Source: Gordonibacter urolithinfaciens (GTDB lineage: Bacteria; Actinomycetota; Coriobacteriia; Coriobacteriales; Eggerthellaceae). From it: DNA of 64,000 bases. The stretch's first letter is position 1. Each line of letters begins with the position of its first letter. The notes beneath the pieces are model-generated. The model saw nothing but the letters and a program-made list of their open reading frames with translations, was not told the DNA's origin and did no database searches. Positions 1 through 7,678 of the stretch are shown here, in pieces. Location of the stretch: the NCBI RefSeq assembly GCF_900199375.1, contig NZ_LT900217.1, positions 1,364,001 through 1,428,000 of the forward strand, in the 5' to 3' direction. The position numbers and the translations under genes were made by a program.

Positions 1-386
1 ACGGCGATGCGAAGATCATCAAGGTGGCCGGCGCCGAGGTGGCCCACCCCTTCGGCAGCGTCATGCGCTCGCTGCTGATCGCCGTGTGCGAGCTGGGCGT
101 GGAGGATATCATGGTCGTGGCGCACACGAATTGCGGGGCACAGCATATGAGCGGGGCGGCCATGATCGACAGCATGCGCCGCTTGGGCGTGTCGGAGCAG
201 CGCATCGAGTTCGCGCGCCACTGCGGCATCGACTTCGACCGCTGGCTCGCCGGCTTCGGCGACACCGAGGAGTCCGTGCGCAAGAGCGTCGACCTCATCC
301 GCAAACACCCCGTCATGCCGCCCCACGTGCGCGTAGCCGGCTTCGTGATGGACTCCGTCACCGGCGAGCTGGTGGCAGTGGCGTAG
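1..386 (+). CDS. Beta-class carbonic anhydrase, 5'-truncated by window edge
   Basis: This is the C-terminal part of a beta-carbonic anhydrase, the zinc enzyme that interconverts CO2 and bicarbonate. The open frame runs in from the window edge (GDAKIIKVAGAE...), so the true start lies outside and an internal GTG at 24 is not a start. The visible part carries the second half of the zinc site, a histidine and cysteine in VVAHTNCGAQHM, which matches the HxxC ligand pair of the family. The first Cys-Asp-Arg ligand block is missing because of the cut. The C-terminal strand VRVAGFVMDSVTGELVAV is typical of the family. It converges on the next gene. Confidence 0.88.
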   Translation, partial: GDAKIIKVAGAEVAHPFGSVMRSLLIAVCELGVEDIMVVAHTNCGAQHMSGAAMIDSMRRLGVSEQRIEFARHCGIDFDRWLAGFGDTEESVRKSVDLIRKHPVMPPHVRVAGFVMDSVTGELVAVA

Positions 387-532
387 CAGACACAAGCGAG
401 GAGCCTGGGCAAACGGCTTGTGCGCCTTCCGTATCCATCTCACCGCGCTCTCCCTCGGCGTCGCACGCCCGCTCGCATCCCGCCCGCCGGTTCGCATCCC
501 GCGTGTTCGTTCGCGTTTCCCTACCCTTCGGC

Positions 533-1843
533 CTACGGCTCGACAAGCGCCTGCTCCAACACCAGGTCACGCGTGCATTCCTCGGGCGTGAACGGCACGT
601 GCACGTCAGGCGCGAGACCCCGGCCCCGCAGGCCGCGACCCTCGTGGGCGTCCTCCGTCTTGGCTATGGGATACACGAGCGAGAATATCTCGTCGAGCGG
701 CGCGACCACGAGGTTCGCGTAGTCCAGGCTGCCCCGCGTCGCGCGGCCCACGGAGCGCACCTTGCCGCACCCCTGCGCGGCGGCGCGGCGCGCGATGGCC
801 GCCAGCCGCTCGGCCGGACCGCTCGTGCGCACGTCGGTGAGCAGCAGCGTCCTCTGCCCCGCGGGGGCCGGCGGGAACAGCATGTCCTCCTCGAGCTCCG
901 CCTCCTTCACGAAGCCTTGGCCCGCGCAGGCGGCCACGTGGTCGATCTCGGCCTGCACCCAGGCCCTCCCCGCCTCGTCGCTCATATCCAGCAGGCGCGC
1001 GAGCTGACGTGCGCGCAGCCGCGCGTTGCGCTCGGTGTAGCGCGTGTAGACGATCTGCTGGCCCATGAGGTCCCTCAGGTTGACCTCTCGGTCGAAGAAA
1101 AGCGCCATCAGGCCGAACGCGTTGCCGATCATGCCCTCCCCCGCATCGCGGATGTCCACGATCACCCGGTCGGCGCGCTGGATGTCGTCGAAGCGGAGCT
1201 GCATCGCCTGCAGCACCGACGCATCCACGAAATGGTGAGCGGCGATGACGACCGCGCGCTCGTCGCCGCGCGGTCCTGCGCCCTCATGCAGCTCGATGGT
1301 CGGAGGCCGCAGGCTCGCCGCGAGACCAGGGCGCGGGAAGCGCTCCACCGGCAGGTCCTCCTCGGCGCCGTCGGCATGGCGCACCAGCACGCGCATGCAC
1401 CGCGCGACTTCCTCGTCCCAGAGCTGGCGCTCGGGATCGTCGCCGTTCACGGGGTTGCCCGGCAGGCTTGCCAAGTGCTCGTCCGGCGTCCGACCGTCCA
1501 GCAGGCCCACGGCGTCGCCGGGCGCGAGGCGGTCGTCTTCGCGCACCTCGGTCACGTAGAGTGCGTCGCCATGGCGACGCACCGAGAAACCGCACGTCGT
1601 CGGTCGAAAATCAGCCTTTGCAGACGCCTCGAATGCCAGGCCTGGATCTTGGAACCCTGCCAAGTAGCGCCTCACGCCTTGCACGAACAGCTCGTCGTCG
1701 AGCGCACCCGCCGCTTCGGCCTCCGCGAGCGCGGCCAGCCACGACCACGCTCCACCGCACGGGGCGCACTCGGGCTGTCCCGCGTAGTCCGCCTCCATAA
1801 TATGAGCAACCGTGCGCGCAATCGCGCTGTACCCTTCCGCCAT
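533..1843 (-). CDS. S41-family peptidase-like protein
   Basis: This 436-residue protein has the plan of a tail-specific (S41/CtpA-like) protease. An N-terminal helical region is followed by a PDZ-like segment (GDALYVTEVREDDRLAPGD, about residues 90-110) and an S41-like core with the strands AVVIAAHHF, RVIVDIRDAGEGMIG and LLLTDVRTSGPAERL. The serine in RTSGPAE is where the family nucleophile sits. The usual lysine in the following GxxTxGKG motif reads GRATRGS, so the Ser-Lys dyad may be altered and activity is uncertain. No signal peptide is visible. A GA-rich ribosome-binding site precedes the ATG. It could be a pseudo-peptidase. Confidence 0.6.
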   Translation of the reverse strand: MAEGYSAIARTVAHIMEADYAGQPECAPCGGAWSWLAALAEAEAAGALDDELFVQGVRRYLAGFQDPGLAFEASAKADFRPTTCGFSVRRHGDALYVTEVREDDRLAPGDAVGLLDGRTPDEHLASLPGNPVNGDDPERQLWDEEVARCMRVLVRHADGAEEDLPVERFPRPGLAASLRPPTIELHEGAGPRGDERAVVIAAHHFVDASVLQAMQLRFDDIQRADRVIVDIRDAGEGMIGNAFGLMALFFDREVNLRDLMGQQIVYTRYTERNARLRARQLARLLDMSDEAGRAWVQAEIDHVAACAGQGFVKEAELEEDMLFPPAPAGQRTLLLTDVRTSGPAERLAAIARRAAAQGCGKVRSVGRATRGSLDYANLVVAPLDEIFSLVYPIAKTEDAHEGRGLRGRGLAPDVHVPFTPEECTRDLVLEQALVEP

Positions 1844-1945
1844 GCCGCCGCCTCTCGTTGTTGCGTTTCGCGCTCCGCCGCCACGGCCCTTCCATCGTGC
1901 GGCATGCCTTTCGGAGCCTATTATAGCGGCTCCCCGCCGCCCGCC

Positions 1946-2464
1946 TCACGCCTCCAGCAGCACCTCGCCCGTTAGCGCTTCCACACGCACGCTGTTCACG
2001 CGGCCGTCGGCCACGTCGATCTTGGCGATGCAGCGGGGAAAACCGCCGCGCGGGCGGAACGCGGCTCCGGGGCACACGACGTACGTGGCCGGCCGTGCCT
2101 CGGGGCCGGTGACGATCTCGGGCACGTGCGTATGCCCGTGGACGCACACCTGGGGAATGGGATCGCCCGGCGCGAGCGCCCCCGAGCCCGCGAAGTTTAT
2201 CTTCACGTCGCGCGGGTAGTGGGCCACCAGGAACCTCACGCCGTCGATGACGGGATGCGCGAAACGGCTGACCGCCTGCCCGTACTCGTCGAAGTCGTTG
2301 TTCCCCAGCACCGCCGTCACGGGCGCCAGCGTTTCCAGCTCGCGGAGGATGGGCGGGTTGCCGATGTCGCCCGCGTGGATGATGTGGTCGCTGTCGGCCA
2401 AGGCCGCATACGCCGCCTCCGACAGCTGTCCGTGCGTATCCGAGATGATGCCGATGACGGTCAT
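1946..2464 (-). CDS. YfcE/MJ0936-type metallophosphoesterase
   Basis: This is a small calcineurin-like phosphodiesterase of 172 residues, a normal length for the YfcE/MJ0936 family. All metal-binding blocks are visible: SDTHG near the N-terminus, GDIGN, GNND, a lone histidine in VAHYP and GHTHVP. Such enzymes hydrolyse phosphodiesters with two divalent metals in the cytoplasm, and the natural substrate is usually unknown. Its ATG overlaps the stop codon of the upstream LuxR gene (ATGA at 2461-2464), so the two are probably translationally coupled. A longer open frame upstream is only a shadow of that LuxR gene. Confidence 0.85.
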   Translation of the reverse strand: MTVIGIISDTHGQLSEAAYAALADSDHIIHAGDIGNPPILRELETLAPVTAVLGNNDFDEYGQAVSRFAHPVIDGVRFLVAHYPRDVKINFAGSGALAPGDPIPQVCVHGHTHVPEIVTGPEARPATYVVCPGAAFRPRGGFPRCIAKIDVADGRVNSVRVEALTGEVLLEA

Positions 2465-3930
2465 AGCGCACTCCTTTCCGACGCGCGCCCGCTTTCGGCG
2501 CGCTCCTCCTCCACCAGGTCGATCAAATCCTGGTGCGTGTGGATATCCAGCTTGGCGTACACGTGCTTGACGTGGGCCTTCACGGTGTTGCGCGACACGA
2601 CCAGCTGTTCTTGGATGTAGGCGCGGTCGCGCCCGCGCGCCAGCATCATGAATACCTCCAGCTCGCGCGGGCTCAAGCCGTAGCGCTCGGCCAGCGTGTG
2701 GCAACGCTCCGCGAACTCCTGCTCGGGCGACTTCGCAACCGCCTGGTCCACCGGCGTGACGCCCGCGATAGTCTCGGCGAAGCTGAAGTGCTTGAGCCCG
2801 ATGAGCGCATAGCCCACGAACACGAGGATCAGCGTGCCCGTGACGAAATCGACCGCCGGAGACCTTGCGCCGAACAGGTCGTTCGACCACACGCCCAGCG
2901 CTGCACCCGCGGTGGAACCCAGCCCGGACACACCGCGGCCCCAGGCGAACGTGGCCACGGCCGCACGCGGGTTGCGCCCCGCCACGGCAATGAGCACGAG
3001 CCACGCCACCATGTCGAACAGCGCGTTGCCGGCCGCGAGCAGCGTCACGCTTCCCACAGCCGCGTATGCGCCGCCGGCCGACACCACCAGGAACCCAGCC
3101 ACCACCAGCAGCACAGAAACCTGCGCCAGCAGATCGGCCGGAAACGTTCGGCGCGACAACAGCACATACAGCGCCACCGTCGCCACGGGAACGATACCCA
3201 GGAAGTCGGATACCGGCACGCCGCCCACCTCGCCGAAGCGCAACGAGTAGCCGAACGCCACGCGGAACAGGAACAGGCACACGAACAATTGGCTGGCCAG
3301 CGGCAGAAACGTGGAGGGCTGGGTGACGGAGAAATCGGCCGGCGCCTCGCCACACTCCGTAGCTTGAAGCACGGGCTGCGCCAAGCGCCACACCAGGGCC
3401 ACCGTGGCGAAGGGCAGCAGCGCGAACAGCACCGTGCCCGCCCCCGCCGGAATCACCCACACCAGGGCCGTCACCGCGTATTCCGCGACGAACGCCAACG
3501 CAATGCAAGCTCCCGCCTGGCGCACCTCCAAGCGCGAGGCTGCCGCACCCACCATCACGATGGCCCATCCACGCCCGATGGACAGCGCGCAAGCTGCGGC
3601 GGTAAGCGCCACCGCGCTGCCGGCGTACAGCCCTGCCGGCAGCAGTGCCGAGCCCACCGCAAGCAGCACGAGGCAACCCGCCGTGAGCGCCCGCATGCGC
3701 AGAAGCGGCGGCCTAAACGTGGCCACAAGGCCCACCGCAATGAGCGTAGCGGCATTGGCCAGCACGGACACGTCGCGAGCGTAGGTGAACACCGCGTCAA
3801 AGCGCGGGAACACCACCACATTCATGAGCGACGTGGTGAGCAGCACGCACAGAAGCGCCGCACACACCCGCCAGAACGGCGCGGCGAACAGGGAGGGGGA
3901 TTGTTCCGGGGAAGCGGTCATGCCCGCCAT
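2461..3930 (-). CDS. LuxR-type regulator with 12-helix membrane domain
   Basis: This protein of about 489 residues has a long N-terminal polytopic membrane region of about twelve hydrophobic segments, with a charged loop mid-way. It ends in a cytoplasmic LuxR/GerE helix-turn-helix (YGLSPRELEVFMMLARGRDR through TVKAHVKHVYAKLDIH). Such one-component membrane LuxR proteins are very common in Eggerthellaceae beside flavoprotein and cytochrome genes. It lies directly downstream of such a pair and is likely its regulator, which is inference. Start 3930 (MAGMTAS) is chosen over a far upstream frame without membrane character; 3921 is an alternative. Two strong stem-loops fill the 249 bases in front of it. 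Confidence 0.82.
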   Translation of the reverse strand: MAGMTASPEQSPSLFAAPFWRVCAALLCVLLTTSLMNVVVFPRFDAVFTYARDVSVLANAATLIAVGLVATFRPPLLRMRALTAGCLVLLAVGSALLPAGLYAGSAVALTAAACALSIGRGWAIVMVGAAASRLEVRQAGACIALAFVAEYAVTALVWVIPAGAGTVLFALLPFATVALVWRLAQPVLQATECGEAPADFSVTQPSTFLPLASQLFVCLFLFRVAFGYSLRFGEVGGVPVSDFLGIVPVATVALYVLLSRRTFPADLLAQVSVLLVVAGFLVVSAGGAYAAVGSVTLLAAGNALFDMVAWLVLIAVAGRNPRAAVATFAWGRGVSGLGSTAGAALGVWSNDLFGARSPAVDFVTGTLILVFVGYALIGLKHFSFAETIAGVTPVDQAVAKSPEQEFAERCHTLAERYGLSPRELEVFMMLARGRDRAYIQEQLVVSRNTVKAHVKHVYAKLDIHTHQDLIDLVEEERAESGRASERSAL

Positions 3931-3985
3931 TGTAGCATGCACGGCTTCCCCAACAGGTGCGCAGCTGCCGGCAAGGCACAGCAGA

Positions 3986-4020
3986 CGGCGACGCCCCGGA
4001 GGAGTAGCGGGGCGTCGCCG
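3986..4020. terminator. Perfect 13-bp stem-loop
   Basis: The arms CGGCGACGCCCCG (3986-3998) and CGGGGCGTCGCCG (4008-4020) pair perfectly around a 9-base loop. The hairpin lies between the flavoprotein stop at 4180 and the LuxR gene start. It can terminate or attenuate read-through on the minus strand, although no T-tract follows. Confidence 0.6.
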
Positions 4021-4032
4021 AAGGGAGGGAAA

Positions 4033-4076
4033 GCGGCAGGCTCGGGTGAAAGAGGGAAAGAGTCCGAGCCTGCCGC
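4033..4076. terminator. Second perfect 13-bp stem-loop in tandem
   Basis: The arms GCGGCAGGCTCGG (4033-4045) and CCGAGCCTGCCGC (4064-4076) pair perfectly around an 18-base purine-rich loop. Reading on the minus strand it comes just before the 3986-4020 hairpin. The pair looks like a terminator or attenuator between the flavoprotein and its presumed regulator gene. Further weaker inverted repeats lie at 4100-4170. Confidence 0.55.
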
Positions 4077-4179
4077 AGGGGTTGGTGGGTGGCACGGACG
4101 GCGCGAAAGGGAACGCGCCGCCCGGAAGCCGCGGGAAGGCCCAGCCGGCTGCGGTTGCCGGCGGGCACGGCCACAAGCT

Positions 4180-5919
4180 CTATGCCTGGCCGGTGGCGGC
4201 CAACATGCCGGCGCGGCGGCCGAAGGTCATCGTGCGACCACAGGCCAGGCCCGTGAACAGGTTCGGATAGCTCACGCTGAAGAAGCCACCCGAGCAGTCG
4301 CCGGTCAGGTACAGACCCTCCACCGGTGTGCCGTCTTCGCGCACGGGATGCATATCCGTGTCGATCATCACGCCGTCGAGCGTGGCCAGGAACCAGGCGC
4401 CGGTGCGCACGCCGTAGAACGGCGGCGTGTCCAGCTTCATCAGGCGGTACGCCTCCTTGTTGTAGTCCTCGTCGCGCCCTTGCTCGGCAAGGTGGTTGTA
4501 GCGCTGCCACGACTTCACCGTGTTCTCCACGGGGATGTTCAGCTTCTCGGCCAGCTCCTCCATGGTGTCGGCCTGCTGGATGTAACCGGCCTCGATGAGC
4601 TTCTCGAACTCGGAGGCCATGGACTCGATGGTGCGGTTCGACGGCGCGCCGTTGTCGAACGGGTACAGGCGGCAGCAGCCCACCTCGTTCATCTGGCGCA
4701 CCTGCTCGGCGTAATTCGCGTCCCAGATATCGCAGTACGTGTGGTGCGGCTGCATGTAGGCCGAATGCAGCATGTAGTCGTAGGGGCCGGACTCGTTGCA
4801 GAAGCGGTTGCCGTTCAGGTTCACCTTCATGAACGGCTGCTCGCCGAACCAGAACCACTCGCCCACCGTGCCGTTGCCAGCCGTCTGGTCGGGCTTGCAG
4901 CACGCACGGTTGAACGTGCACGCCGCGCCGATCGGGTCCATCTGGCCGCCTGCCCACAGAGCCGCCTTGATGCCGTCGCCGGTGGGGTTGCCGCCCTTGC
5001 CGGGAGCCGCGATGCGCAGCGCCTGGTTCCACGGCTGGCGGGCCTCCATCATCTCCAGGTTGTTGCCGTAGCCGCCCGTTGATAGGATGACGCCCTTGCT
5101 GGCGTTGATGCGCAGGTAGTGGCGGTCGTTCACATCGCGGGCGATCACGCCGGTCACGCGGCCGGAGCTGTCCTGCACGCACTTCACCAGCTCGGTGTTC
5201 CAGCGGAACTCGGCGCCCTTCTCCTGCGCGTATTCCATGAGCGACACGCCGAAGCTGAAGCTCTTGTCGTCCTTCGAGAGGGCAGTTTTCTCGGGACTGT
5301 GGCCGGTGGCCCACGCCTTGTCGCGCGCGCCCTGTCCCGTCGTGCCGATGGAGCCCTCGAAGTTCATGACCATGCGGCCGTCGCGCTCCACGATGCCGGT
5401 GATCCAGTCCAGCATGGGGCCGGACTCGTTCGCCCACAGCTTCACCAGGTCGTAGTTGATGAAGCCGTTGGCATAGCGGACAATGTCCTCCACGGCCTCC
5501 ATCTTGTCGATCTCGAACTGGGGATACTCTGCGAACGACGCCTTCTGCAGAGCAGAGTCGATGGCGCCGATGTCCTCGCGCGGGTTCGCCACCTTGGACA
5601 CGCGGTCGATGCCCAGCACGCGAGCGCCGTTCTCGGCGGCGGAGATGATGGCCGGCAGCCCACCGGTGCGGCAGCCCACCACCAACACCTCCACGTCCAG
5701 CGTCTCGGCGATATCGGCCTCGGGCACCTCGGGCGCCGATCCCAGCCAGGTTGGCGTGCCCGTCTCCCCGACGCGTGCGTTAGCGGGGGCTGCGGCGGCA
5801 TCCACGGCGTAGCCGTTGCCGCACCCAGCCAGCGCACCCGCTGCGGCGGCGCCGAGCGCGGTGATGCCCGCCCCCTTGAGGAAGCTGCGGCGCGAGAGCC
5901 CGCTGCGCTCGTTACTCAT
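4180..5919 (-). CDS. Tat-exported FAD-dependent fumarate reductase-like flavoprotein
   Basis: This 579-residue protein belongs to the FAD_binding_2 family (fumarate reductase, urocanate reductase, ketosteroid dehydrogenase and drug reductases such as Cgr2). It has a Tat signal (LSRRSFLKG, arginines 10-11) followed by a lipobox-like LAGC (Cys33), so an exported lipoprotein is likely. The dinucleotide-binding loop reads VVGCRTGGLPA, an odd variant of GxGxxG with Arg in place of the middle Gly. The C-terminal FAD segment is EGLYLTGDCSGGFFSVSYPN. The upstream cytochrome overlaps it by 8 bases and should deliver electrons. The terminal acceptor cannot be read from sequence; no covalent-FMN domain is present. 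Confidence 0.85.
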   Translation of the reverse strand: MSNERSGLSRRSFLKGAGITALGAAAAGALAGCGNGYAVDAAAAPANARVGETGTPTWLGSAPEVPEADIAETLDVEVLVVGCRTGGLPAIISAAENGARVLGIDRVSKVANPREDIGAIDSALQKASFAEYPQFEIDKMEAVEDIVRYANGFINYDLVKLWANESGPMLDWITGIVERDGRMVMNFEGSIGTTGQGARDKAWATGHSPEKTALSKDDKSFSFGVSLMEYAQEKGAEFRWNTELVKCVQDSSGRVTGVIARDVNDRHYLRINASKGVILSTGGYGNNLEMMEARQPWNQALRIAAPGKGGNPTGDGIKAALWAGGQMDPIGAACTFNRACCKPDQTAGNGTVGEWFWFGEQPFMKVNLNGNRFCNESGPYDYMLHSAYMQPHHTYCDIWDANYAEQVRQMNEVGCCRLYPFDNGAPSNRTIESMASEFEKLIEAGYIQQADTMEELAEKLNIPVENTVKSWQRYNHLAEQGRDEDYNKEAYRLMKLDTPPFYGVRTGAWFLATLDGVMIDTDMHPVREDGTPVEGLYLTGDCSGGFFSVSYPNLFTGLACGRTMTFGRRAGMLAATGQA

Positions 5920-6607
5920 TGGGAGCCTCCCATCCCTCGGGCGCGGTCAGCGCATGGCATTCGTTGCACACGAGCGTGCTCTTCTCATGCACCTTATGGC
6001 AGTCGCCGCATTCAAGCGCGTTGTCCTGGTGGCTGGAATGCGGGTTGTACTTCTCGTCGTTGCCCTCGAAGCCCCAAGTGCCTGCAACCACCTCGTCCAT
6101 GCTGTGGCAGCCGCTGCGCGCGCAGAACTCCTCGGAGGCGAACTCCTTGCCCGTGGCCAGCATGCCCGTGGCCTCGTCCATCGGATAGCTGTCGCTCGCC
6201 CATGCCATGGCCTCGGACACCTGCGTGGCGAACTCGGCCTCGTGGCAGCTCAGGCATGTGTCGCCGGCCGCCGCGTGCTGCGTGACCAGCTTGCCCGGGT
6301 CGCCCTCGCTGTACGTCTCCACGTACTTGTCCATGGGGCTGTGGCAGATGGCGTTGCAGAAGCTGGGCTGCTCGTGCCACACCCACGCCCCAATGCCGGC
6401 TACCAGCACCACCGCCACGATGACGCCCGCCACGATGACGCCGCGCCGCGCGCGTTTCGGCGCGGGGGCAGCCGGGTTGGCATCCTGCGAGGCACCGGCA
6501 GCCGGGGTGCCAGGGGCACTCGAGGCGCCCGGGCCGCTGTCGGCACCGGGAGCAGCCGGGGCACTCGGAGCCCCGATCGCGCCGTCTGCGCTATCCTTGT
6601 CGACCAT
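5912..6607 (-). CDS. Membrane-anchored multihaem cytochrome c
   Basis: This 231-residue protein has a disordered Ala/Pro/Gly-rich N-terminus, one membrane helix (about residues 56-78) and a periplasmic haem domain. Three canonical CxxCH sites are visible (Cys118, Cys200, Cys214), plus two with longer spacers: CNAICH (84-89, CX3CH) and CARSGCH (162-168, CX4CH). That makes up to five haems. It resembles NrfH/NapC-like quinol-to-periplasm cytochromes and Cgr1. It should pass electrons from menaquinol to the overlapping flavoprotein. The start is set by a strong GGAGGAGG ribosome-binding site just before ATG 6607, which rejects a longer frame. Confidence 0.87.
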   Translation of the reverse strand: MVDKDSADGAIGAPSAPAAPGADSGPGASSAPGTPAAGASQDANPAAPAPKRARRGVIVAGVIVAVVLVAGIGAWVWHEQPSFCNAICHSPMDKYVETYSEGDPGKLVTQHAAAGDTCLSCHEAEFATQVSEAMAWASDSYPMDEATGMLATGKEFASEEFCARSGCHSMDEVVAGTWGFEGNDEKYNPHSSHQDNALECGDCHKVHEKSTLVCNECHALTAPEGWEAPNE

Positions 6608-6910
6608 GTCCTCCTCCTTCTCCTTCTCTGGTTCGATCGATGAAACCCTTCGGCCGCATGATGCAGGCCAGCGGAGCAACCGACCATTACCCCCGTGGGG
6701 GCATTTTTACGTTTTTGCTGGTGAGAGGTTTAATTGGAAAGGGAATGGCACGGAGGGGAAACCACCCTCCGAAGAAGAAGCCGCCCGTTGCCGAGGAGAG
6801 AGCGCAGCCAAAGCCTCCCGTTGTCGGGGGGGGTGCACGGCCGAAGCCGCCCGCCACAGCGGCGGAGGGGCCTCGTTTCGCCTACGGCCGCAGGGGTGTC
6901 GACGCACCAT
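6608..6910. repeat. Gene-poor stretch with three 33-bp degenerate repeats
   Basis: Upstream of the cytochrome gene there is no convincing gene. Between 6778 and 6876 the motif AAGCCNCCCG recurs at 6778, 6811 and 6844, exactly 33 bases apart. One plus-strand frame reads this as an 11-residue repeat (KPPV...), but there is no plausible start context or family. It is treated here as non-coding repeat DNA next to the phased array that follows. Confidence 0.5.
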
Positions 6911-7064
6911 GCGGCAACTGCGCCAGAGGCGTGCAAGATAACGGCAAGGTGTGCATGGCGGATATGCAAGATACCGGCAAGATCGGAACGGCGGATACAC
7001 AAGGATTGGACAAGATCAGGGCGATTCCCCGACGGCGATATTACGGTCGCCCGGCAAGGTTGCG
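6911..7064. repeat. 11-bp-phased GCAAGRT array (copy 1)
   Basis: The heptamer GCAAGAT or GCAAGGT occurs at 6933, 6944, 6966, 6977 and 7054, with variants ACAAGGA at 6999 and ACAAGAT at 7010. Every spacing is a multiple of 11 bases. Between them lie second-type units such as ACGGCGGATAC (6988), ATGGCGGATAT (6955) and GCGGCAACTGC (6911). The same two unit types form a second array at 61678-61875, where 6988 and 61788 share nine leading bases and 6911 and 61711 match at ten of eleven positions. It ends about 100 bases before the small peptide gene at 7165. Confidence 0.7.
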
Positions 7065-7164
7065 GCGGTAGGATGGGGGAACGGAGCGCAGAGGCGGCGC
7101 GGTGCCACATCCCTCTCCAACCTTATCCCCTCTTGCAGGGCGAAACGGGAAGGGGGTGGCAACC

Positions 7165-7275
7165 ATGACCGATTTGGTTTTGCTTACGGCAATCCTTGAG
7201 CTGATCGCCAGCGCAGTGCATCTAACTGCGGCTATAATAGAAAGGCTCCCCGTCCGTAAGGACAAGGAGCGCTAA
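7165..7275 (+). CDS. Small hydrophobic peptide, candidate type I toxin (locus 1)
   Basis: This frame encodes 36 residues with one membrane-spanning stretch (LVLLTAILELIASAVHLTAA) followed by a charged tail ending RKDKER. That is the shape of TxpA/BsrG-like and holin-like type I toxins. A GGAAGGGGGTGG ribosome-binding site lies 5 bases before ATG 7165. The last codons are embedded in a hairpin that acts as a terminator on the opposite strand, and a minus-strand promoter lies downstream, so a convergent antisense RNA can be drawn. No clear promoter was found for the peptide itself. No homologue is recognised; toxicity is inferred from layout and from the similar locus at 61402. Confidence 0.5.
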   Translation: MTDLVLLTAILELIASAVHLTAAIIERLPVRKDKER

Positions 7276-7337
7276 CCAAAGCCAAACCGCCGAAGCGATT
7301 CGAGAGCCGTGGGGAGTTAGCAGCTCCCTGCGGCTCG
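7238..7337 (-). ncRNA. Candidate antisense antitoxin RNA (locus 1)
   Basis: On the minus strand an extended -10 element (TGC-TATCAT, 7352 to 7344) predicts a start near 7337. The transcript would end at the hairpin 7270-7245, whose arms GCTCCTTGTCC and GGACGGGGAGC pair over 11 bp with two G-U pairs and are followed by CTTTCTATTA. The RNA of about 100 bases covers the last 38 bases of the peptide gene and its 3' untranslated region. No good -35 box is visible. This copy is weaker than the antisense RNA at 61324. Confidence 0.4.
7304..7336 (+). terminator. 13-bp hairpin downstream of the small peptide gene
   Basis: GAGCCGTGGGGAG (7304-7316) pairs with CTCCCTGCGGCTC (7324-7336) over 13 bp, including two G-U pairs, with a 7-base loop. 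It probably ends the peptide mRNA. On the opposite strand it forms the 5' stem-loop of the candidate antisense RNA. No T-tract follows. Confidence 0.5.
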
Positions 7338-7349
7338 TCTTGCATGATA

Positions 7350-7678
7350 GCAAAAAAACCAAAGCGCGTGCCACTTATATCGAAGCCTTGGGCACGTCTA
7401 TACCCATATTTCACATCCATCTTCGGCAGCCGAATTCCCGCTGAAGCCCGAACCGTCCAAGGAGAGCCAGTCGTTGCTCGAGCGCGACCGGCAACCCCGC
7501 CTCCTATCCTTCTCCTTCATCCCAAGGGAGCATCTGCATGACAGGGATGTGGCGAGGGGTATTCGCTTTGGCGGCCCCAGATAGACGTGCGGGAAGGCAG
7601 GCGCGGCGGGGGATACTCTGGGGCGAGGGTTGCGGGCATCTCCGCTTTCGCACTCGGAAGTTGACGAAACCGTAACTT
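7350..7678. other. Non-coding stretch, nothing recognised
   Basis: No gene, repeat or RNA could be supported here. Short open frames on both strands lack a ribosome-binding site and family resemblance. The stretch ends at the hsp20 promoter. Confidence 0.5.

Noticed and set aside
86-1975. 629-residue plus-strand open frame
   Set aside because: It lies antisense to the S41-like gene, is His/Arg-rich low-complexity, and has no start context. It is a GC-skewed shadow frame.
2533-5082. 849-residue plus-strand open frame
   Set aside because: It is antisense to the LuxR and flavoprotein genes and has shadow-type composition without any domain.
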